Origin: Penium margaritaceum
Lineage: Eukaryota > Streptophyta > Zygnematophyceae > Desmidiales > Peniaceae
Length of the DNA stretch: 64,000 bases
Reading direction: 5' to 3'
NCBI GenBank assembly: GCA_023375785.1
Contig: SZWC01000580.1
Span: 329,842 to 393,841 of the forward strand
The translations under genes and the position numbers were made by a program. The notes under the pieces were generated by a model. That model did not search any database. It was not told where the DNA came from and saw only the letters and a list, made by a program, of their open reading frames with translations. Position 1 is the first letter of the stretch; each line of letters starts with the position of its first letter. Below, piece by piece: positions 57,225 through 64,000 of this stretch.

Positions 57225-58961
57225 TTCAGGCAACATCACCTGGAGTCCCGTGACCTCGTCATCACTCTGCCGACACCCTTATTTCGACTCACATTCTCCT
57301 ACCGCCGCTACTGCCATCTCGCGCCTCGCCGGTTTGCCATCAGGTGACAACGGCAGCTCTGCGTGACGAGTTCTCCACGCTGAAGAAATGCCCCGTTGTC
57401 CCAAGAAGGCCTTGCGCCAATTTCTGCGCCCGTGGCTAACTACGGGTGATGTGTTGCCCACATCAGTCGCAAGCTACTCTTCAGCCGCCGCCTACCGTCA
57501 ACTACCAATAAGCTTCCTACTGTCTGCCTTCTGCTACCCCTCATCACATCTGCCACCGCCAGCATCTCTTTCCCTTTCTTCTCGCCTCATCAGCTTCATC
57601 TGCTCCTTCCTCACCGTCATCCTCATCTTGCCCGCATCTGTCGTCTCGGGCCGCCTTCTGGCATCGCCTCCTTGCTTCGTCAATAGCTGTAGCAGAAACT
57701 GCCGCTATCACGATATCCGACACCACCAGTCTTCCTGCTCCCATCTCCAAGCCAACTGGGGAACAAGCCGTCACTCTCCTGGCATCAGCAGTCTAGTGTC
57801 CCTACTCACTGCCTGACTCCCTCTACCGCAACCAACCTCTTCAGGTGACAGAATATCGGACACCACCAGTCTTCCTGCTCCCATTTCCGAGCCAGCTAGG
57901 AACCAAGCCGTCACTCTCTTGAATGCTGAAAAGAAGTAGTTGTGTCACTCTACATTTCTACCGCATCGCCTTCCATCTCGGCTCTCTCCGCTCGCGTCGC
58001 TCCCTGTCTACCGCCTCTGTCATCATCATCAGCCTTTGATCTTCATCTGCCTCCATCATCCCTCCTTCTCCTCACTCCAGACTCCTCTCCTTCATCAGCC
58101 GCCTGTTCCTACCTCATCTTCGTCTCTCCGCCATCAGCATCCTGCGCGCCGCCTTTGCATCTATCATCTTCATCAGCATCATCTCTTCGCTCACGTGATT
58201 CCGCCCCTGTGCCTACTCATCAATCAATCGCTTCCTCCGCTTCCGCAAATTGCTTTCAGATCGGCACAAGGATCTGCCCGGTGGCATCGCCTTTTCTGCG
58301 ACAACCTGCACCCACGCCGAACCCTCCTTCAGTGCACATAGTTCCGCCCCTGCGCCCACTCATAAATCAATCGTTTTCTCCACTTCCGTATCCCTCTCAG
58401 CTCGGTACAAGGATCCGCCCGGTTGCATTGCCTTTTCCGTGACGACCTGCGTCCACGCCGTACTCTCCTTCAGCGCACGCGGTTCGCCCCTGCACCCACT
58501 CAGCCATCATCATCATCTTCCGCCTCAGTAATCCTCAGCATCTGTGAACGGCACAAGGATCCGCTCGGTCGCATCGCTCGAGTTGCGACGACCTGCGCCC
58601 ACGCCAAACCTTCCATCAGCGCAAGCGGTTCGCCCCTGCGCCCACTCCACCTCCCATTACTACTCCGCCATCATCCAACTTCATCATCCACTCGGCACAA
58701 GGATCCGCCCTGTCGCATCACCTTTTCCACGATGACCTGAGTCCACGCCGAAAACTTCCCAAGTGCACAAGGTTCCATCCCTGCACTCATTCAATCACTC
58801 GTCGTTTCTCCCGCTAACTGCCCTTGTCTCTTCCACTCAATCTTCCTCAACGCACGTGATTCCACCCTCGTGCCGATCTGATCACCACTCTTGGTCGAAC
58901 TCAGCTTTCATCAATTGCAACCTGCCACCACAACTGCCGCTGCCCCTCTACTCCATCCAAC
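57225..58961 (+). other. Long leader of the gag-only element
   Basis: A CT-rich, 1.7-kb leader. A ~72-bp segment starting ATATCCGACACCACCAG (57712) is repeated at 57850. Several short frames are open but lack recognisable motifs, and I do not call them. The leader matches parts of the truncated copia element at 25.4-26.5 kb. Confidence 0.7.
58255..58835 (+). repeat. Leader tandem repeats, ~145 bp, four copies
   Basis: Blocks starting GGCACAAGGATCTGCCCGG (58262), and its variants at about 58402, 58552 and 58695, each contain GACCTGCGCCCACGC and GCGGTTCGCCCCTGCGCCC in the same order. They may be packaging or translation-control sequences; that is a guess. The same family occurs at 25980-26450. 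Confidence 0.8.
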
Positions 58962-59729
58962 ATGGCCAACCCTTGGCACGGCTGCCCCGTCCTTGAAGAA
59001 GATGGAAGCAATATCCACAGTTGGTCACATACTATGCTGACTTTGACCAGCACCATCTTTATCAACGAGTATTGTGTCTCCGACTTTCTCCTCAGCACCT
59101 ACGAGCATCAGCGCACACCTCAACATTCCCCACATCTTTACCATGCAACCTTCCTTCTAATATGGGGTCATCTCTTCACCCTCGTGGATATGTCGTTCCA
59201 TCATATACGCACCAATGCAAGAACTGGACCAGAACTCTGGTTCAGCCTACAGCTGGAAGCATGGAAACGGCGATGGATCACTCTCTCCTGCCAAGAAAAT
59301 CCCATCATTCCACCTCTGCCAGAAGATCCCAACTCCAGACCCTACCTCAAAATTGATCTGGCACTGGAAGAAGAAGAAGAGCAAGAGCTGGAGGAACTAG
59401 TGGAAGAAGGATCTCCAGTACCTGCCCCTATTCCTGTTGCAGAGGGACATGGACAAGCTGCCGTTATCATCTACAAGGAAGTAAGCAATATCCAAGAGTG
59501 GCAAATTCAAATCTATAACCTTCTCTACCCACAGCTCATTGGTGGATTTGCAACTACCAATGCCATCCTTGGAGGACCCAAGTATCTCGGCAAGTGCTGC
59601 TCCCCAGCTGAGATGACCAGAAAGCAAGATAGCCTTGACTACGGTCTCAGTGCCTGGCTACGACGCTTCATGACCAGAGACCTGCACTACCTGGTGGGAG
59701 CTCATCCAAATGATATGCACGCCATGTAG
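58962..59729 (+). CDS. Gag-like protein of the short LTR element
   Basis: The frame starts at an ATG in AACATGGCC and runs 255 codons to TAG at 59727. The N-terminus (GSNIHSWSHTMLTLTSTIFI) resembles the start of copia Gag polyproteins, where a W lies in the first helix. The centre has an acidic stretch (LEEEEEQELEELVEEG), and the C-terminal part is helical (LDYGLSAWLRRFMTRDL). No CCHC knuckle is visible. It would build the particle, while RT and integrase must come from a partner. The frame stays open after the TAG to a TGA at 59922 inside the LTR, and the first ~27 codons still look protein-like (GLLERCNGQLPGDWEKY), so the TAG may be a mutated Gln codon. Assignment to the Gag family is from general resemblance only. 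Confidence 0.7.
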   Translation: MANPWHGCPVLEEDGSNIHSWSHTMLTLTSTIFINEYCVSDFLLSTYEHQRTPQHSPHLYHATFLLIWGHLFTLVDMSFHHIRTNARTGPELWFSLQLEAWKRRWITLSCQENPIIPPLPEDPNSRPYLKIDLALEEEEEQELEELVEEGSPVPAPIPVAEGHGQAAVIIYKEVSNIQEWQIQIYNLLYPQLIGGFATTNAILGGPKYLGKCCSPAEMTRKQDSLDYGLSAWLRRFMTRDLHYLVGAHPNDMHAM

Positions 59730-59800
59730 AAGGGACTTCTTGAACGCTGCAATGGTCAGCTCCCAGGGGATTGGGAAAAGTACTGTCATGAACTCTTGTC

Positions 59801-59814
59801 GGACTCGGGGGGTG
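59801..59814 (+). promoter_or_regulatory. Candidate polypurine tract of the gag-only element
   Basis: GGACTCGGGGGGTG lies directly before the 3' LTR, including a G6 run, at the position expected for plus-strand priming. Confidence 0.6.
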
Positions 59815-60411
59815 TGCTGGAAATCATCGACTCCAACAAGAGTTATTCCCACCTTCTCAATAAGGGTTCAGGTCCGAGACCGGACCACCTTGACTCAACG
59901 GCCCTCGGTCAGACTAACCGTTGAGCCCAAGATGTCAAGGCATCCCCTAATAGCGTGACATGTGTCACCAGTGTCCGGCTAGCGGATAGAAGCCGTTGCT
60001 CTGCTCATTTGTCTTGTTCTGTCCTTTTATGACCGAGGAAGTTCATTCCCTCGAGTTAAACAGAACAGTTCTGCTCATCCTGTTCCCCCTTTGTTCTGCG
60101 ACTTAGCCGCCGTGTCTTTGCTCTGCTCGTCCCTCGCACTTTCTGTCTTTGCCAACTCTCAACGATTCGCTCCGTCACTCTCGCTCATTCGCTCAGCTCT
60201 CATACTTTGCCAACCATCACTTCCCTCGCCAGCACTCTCTCTCACATCAACCTGTCTACCTCCGCTACCTTGTGTCTCAGCCTCTATCAGCTCCCGCAAC
60301 TAACTCCTCGGACCGCTCTTGCTTACATCACTCTACTGACGTACACCTGCACGTCCGGATGCTTCTGCTTACTCCTGCTGCCGCTGTTCTCGTGTCTGCA
60401 TTCTTCTGACA
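59815..60411 (+). repeat. 3' LTR of the gag-only element
   Basis: 597 bp, TGCTGGAAATC to TTCTTCTGACA, followed by the CTAGG duplication. Confidence 0.93.
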
Positions 60412-62750
60412 CTAGGCACAGGCGCAGGTACCGTAGGCACAGGTGCAGGTACCCTAGGCACACGCGCACGTACCCTAAGGACAGGCGCAGATACCCAAAG
60501 CAAAGGCCCATGTACCCTAGGCACAGGCACACGTACCCCAAGCATAGGCGCAGATACCATAGGGACAAGCGCAAGTACCCTAAGCACGAGCGGAGGTACC
60601 CTAGGCACAGGCGCAGGTACCCTACGGACAGGCGCAGGTACCTTAGGTAAATGCGCAAGTAACCTGGGCACAGGCGGAGGTACCCTAGGCGCAGGCACAG
60701 GTACCCTAGGCACAGGCGCAGGTACCATACGCACAAGCGCAAGTAACCTGCGGACAAGAGCACGTACCTTAAGCACAGGCAAGGTACCCTAGGCACAGGC
60801 GCAGGTACCCTAGGGACAGGCGAAGGTACCCTGAGCACAGGCGCAGGGACCCTAGGCACAGGCACAGGTACCCTTGGGTCAGGCGCATGTACCCTGGGCA
60901 CAGGCGCAGGTACCCTAGGTACAGGTGCAGGTACCGTAGGCACAAGCGCAGGCACCCTAAGCACTAGCACAAGTACACTAGACATAGGCGCAGGTACCCT
61001 AGACACATGCACAAGTACCCCAGGCACAGGCGCAGGTAGACTGGGCATAGGCGCAGGTACCCTAGGCAACGGTGCAGGTACCCTAGGGACGAGCATAGGT
61101 ACCCTGGGCACATGCGCATGTACCCTAGGCACAGGCGCAGGTACCCTAGGCACAGGCGCAGGTACCATAGGGATAGGCGCAGATACCCTAAGCACAAGCA
61201 CAGGTACCCTAGGCACAGGTGAAGGTACCCTACACACAGGCAAAAGTACCATAGGGACAGGCGCAGGCACCCTAGGCACAGGCGCATGTATCCTAGGCAC
61301 AAGCACAGGTACCCTAGGCACAAGCGTATGTACCCTTGGCAAAATGCGTATGTACCACAGGCACAAGCGCAGGTACCATAGGCACTGGAGCAAGTACCCT
61401 AGGCAAAAGCGCAGGTACCCTAGGCACAGGCGCAGTTATCCTAGGTACAGGTGCAGGTACCCTAAGAAAAGGCCCATGTACCCTAGGCACAGGCACAGGT
61501 ACCCTAGGCACATGCGCAGGTACCCTCAGGACAGGCGCAGGTATCCTAGGCACAAGCGCAGGTACCTTAGGCACAGGTGCAAGTACCCTAAGGACGGGCG
61601 TAGATACCTTTTGCACATGCGCAGGTGACATGGGCACAAGCGCAGGTACCCTAGGCACAGGAGCAGGTACCCTCGGCACTAGCGCAGGTAACCTGGGCAC
61701 AGGCGCAGGTACCCTAGGCACAGGCGTAGGTACCCTAGGCACAGGCGCAGGTACCCTAGGCACAGGCAGAGGTACCCTAGGCTCAGGCGCAGGTACACTA
61801 AGCAAAGGCCCACATACCCTAAGCACAAGCACAGGTACCTTAGGCATAGGCACACGTACCCTAGGCACAGGCGCAGGTACCCTAGGCACAGGCGCACGTA
61901 CCCTAGGCACAGGCGCAGGTACCCTATGCAAAGGCGCAGGCACCCTAAGCACACGCACAAGTACCATAGGCACAGGCCGAGGTACCCTAGGAAAAGGCAC
62001 AGGTACCCTAGGCACAGGCGCAGGTACCCTAGGCACAGGCGCAGGTGTCCTAAGCACAGGCACAGGTATCCTAGGCACAAGCGGAGTCACTCCAGGCACA
62101 GGCATTGGTACCCTTGGCACAGGTGCAGGAACCTAGGCACAGGTGCAGGTACCCTAGGCATAGGCACAGGTACCCCAGGCACAGGCGCAGGTAACCTGGG
62201 CACAAGCGCAGGTACCGTAGGCACAAGTGCAAGTACCCTAGGCACAGGCGCAGGTACCCTAGGCACAAGCGCAAGTACCCTATGCACATGTGAAGGTACC
62301 CCAGGCACAGGCGCAGGAACCATAGGGACACGCGAAGGTACCCTAGGCACAAATGCAGGTACCCTAGGCACAAGCGCAGGTACCCTAGGCACAGGCGCAG
62401 GTACCCTAAGCACAGGCGCAAGTACCCTAGGCATAGGCGCAGAAACCCTAAGTACCGGCGCAGGTACCCTAGGCACAGGCGCAGGTACCCTAGAGACAGG
62501 CGCGGGTACCCTAGGCACAGGCGCATGTACAGTAGGCACCGGCGCAGGTACCCTAGGTACAGGCACAGGTACCCTAGGCACAGGCGCAGGTACCATAGGC
62601 ACAGGCGCAGGTTTTATAGGCACAGGCGCAGGTGCCTTAGGCACAGGAGTAGGTACCATAAGCACAGGCGAGGTACCCTAGGTACAGGTGCAGGTACCCT
62701 AGGCACAGGCACAGGTACCATAAGCAAATGTCCACGTACCATAGGCATAG
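60412..62750 (+). repeat. Minisatellite array D, fourth segment
   Basis: Forward 21-bp units continue after the gag-only element in the same orientation as before it, which shows that the element inserted into a pre-existing array. The array ends near 62750 at the junction with array E. Confidence 0.95.
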
Positions 62751-64000
62751 CTTTGGTTTGTGTGACCCGGCTTTGGTTTCACTGACCCGGCTTTGGTTTC
62801 TGTGACCCAGCTTTGGTTTCTGTCGCTGGCTTTGGTTTGCTGTGGCCCGGCTCTGGATTCTGTGACTCGGCTTTGGTTTCTATCACTTGGCTTTGGTTTC
62901 TGTGACATGGCTTTGGTTTTTGTGACCTGGTTCTGGTGTCTGTGATCCGGCTTTGGTTTTTGTCACCTGGCTTTGGTTTTTGTGACCCGGCTTTGGTTTC
63001 TCTGACCCGGCTTTGGTTATTGTGACACAGGTTTTGTTTTTGTGACCGGCTTTTGGTTTCTGTGACCCGGCATTGGTTTTTGTGACCCGGCTTTGGTTTC
63101 AGTGACCCGGCTTTGGTTTCTGTGACCCGGCTTTGGTTTCTGTGACTCGGCTTTGGTTTCAGTGACCCGGCTTTGGTTTCTGTGACCCGGCTTTGGTTTC
63201 TGTGACCCGTCTTTCGTTTCTCTGACCTCGCTTTGGTTTATGTGACCCGGCTTTGGTTTCTGTGACCTGGCTTTTGTTTCTGTGACCTGGCTTTGGTTTC
63301 TGTCACCCGGCGTTGGTTTCTGTGGCCCGGCTTTGGCTTTCTGTGCACCGGCTTTGGTTTTGTATGACTCGGCTTTGGTTTCTATGACCCGGCTTTGGGT
63401 TCTGTGACCCTGATTTGGTTTTGTGACCCGGCTATGGTTTTCTGTGACCTGACTTTGGTTTTTGTGATTCGGCTTTGGTTTTCTCTGACCTGGCTTCGAT
63501 TTCTCTTGTCCGGCTTTGCTTTCAATGATTTTGCTTTGGTTTCTGTCACCCGGCTTTGGTTTTTGTGACCCGGCTTTGGTTTGTGTGACCCGGCTTTGGT
63601 TTCTGTGACCCGGAATTGGTTTCTGTGACCCTGCTCTGGTTTCTGTGACCCGGCTTTGGTTTCTTTGACCTGGCTTTGGTTTTTGTGACCCGGCTTTGGT
63701 TTCTGTGACCCGGCTTTGGTTTCTTTGACCCGGGTTTGGTTTTTGTGACCCGGCTTTGGCTTCTCTGACCTGGCTTTTGTTTCTTTTACCCGGCTTTTGT
63801 TTATGTGACCCGGCTTTCGTTCCTGTGACCCGGCTTTGGTTTCTGTGACCTCGCTTTGGTTTCTGTGACCCGTCTTTGGTTTCTGTGACCCGGCTTTCGT
63901 TTCTCTGATCCGGCTTTGGTTTCTGTGATCCGGCTTTGGTTTTTATGACCCGGCTTTGGTTTTTCTGACCCAGTTTTGGTTTTTGTGACCCGGCTTTGGT
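62751..64000 (+). repeat. Minisatellite array E, 20-bp unit
   Basis: A tandem 20-bp unit, GTGACCCGGCTTTGG followed by TTTCT, with modest substitution and rare indels. It runs past the end of the window. No gene is visible. Confidence 0.96.

Larger units (their letters stand above)
56617..60411 (+). mobile_element. Gag-only (TR-GAG-like) LTR retrotransposon, 3795 bp
   Basis: Two LTRs of 596 and 597 bp (56617-57212; 59815-60411) begin TGTTGGAAATC or TGCTGGAAATC and end TTCTTCTGACA. A perfect 5-bp duplication CTAGG (56612-56616; 60412-60416) flanks the element. The 2602-bp interior has a primer-binding site, a long leader with tandem repeats, one gag-like frame and a purine tract, but no protease, integrase or RT. 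Short non-autonomous elements with only Gag are known in plants as TR-GAG. The LTR pair differs at about one base in fifteen over the first 240 bases. Confidence 0.93.

Noticed and set aside
57388-57816. A 142-codon + frame in the leader of the gag-only element
   Set aside because: CT-rich leader composition gives Ser/Leu/Pro-rich frames by chance; it lies upstream of the gag start and overlaps leader repeats.
1-64000. Telomeric repeat
   Set aside because: None of the five units is a TTAGGG or TTTAGGG type; CCCTAG in array D only resembles it.

Overview
This 64 kb window is eukaryotic, repeat-dominated DNA with no recognisable host gene. It is a chain of five minisatellite families (A to E) laid end to end and broken only by transposable elements. 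A plant or green-alga lineage genome is my best guess. The reasons are a Ty1/copia-type LTR element primed by initiator-Met tRNA, a hAT element with a BED finger, and stop codons that look like cytosine deamination at CAG. I cannot fix the species from the sequence.

Layout: 1-16683 array A (10-bp unit TAAGTGCGTG), containing a perfect 96-copy 40-bp block; 16684-17535 array B (10-bp GCAATGCCTG); 17536-21885 a complete but mutated 4350-bp hAT transposon with 8-bp target-site duplication; 21886-23155 array B resumes; 23156-25437 array C (11-bp CTCTGGCACAA) with a perfect 55-bp higher-order block; 25438-27735 a truncated Ty1/copia element (leader plus integrase/RT remnant); 27733-29704 array D (21-bp unit); 29705-44648 a 15-kb Ty3/gypsy-type element on the minus strand; 44649-54989 array D; 54990-55841 a hAT-type non-autonomous element; 55842-56616 array D; 56617-60411 a 3.8-kb gag-only LTR retrotransposon; 60412-62750 array D; 62751-64000 array E (20-bp unit), running off the end.

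The mobile elements form a layered history. Array D existed first. The gypsy element, the gag-only element and one hAT-type element then inserted into it, each leaving a target-site duplication. A second small hAT-type element (464 bp) then landed inside the gypsy 3' LTR. The three hAT-type elements share a TAAGGGTGCACACC-like terminus and palindromic subterminal motifs, so the small ones could be mobilised by a relative of the large one. The gag-only element shares its leader repeats with the truncated copia element.

The gypsy element has an unusual layout. In its own orientation it reads Gag, protease, RT/RNase H, a second gag-tail plus protease module, an assembly gap, a long coiled-coil segment, integrase, and then a cysteine-rich tail with four tandem PHD-type zinc fingers. 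Interruptions in all four element families are mostly TAG (some TAA) where Gln would fit. This suggests either CAR-to-TAR mutation or a variant genetic code. The very long open frames in the arrays are by-products of unit length and composition, and I do not call them genes.
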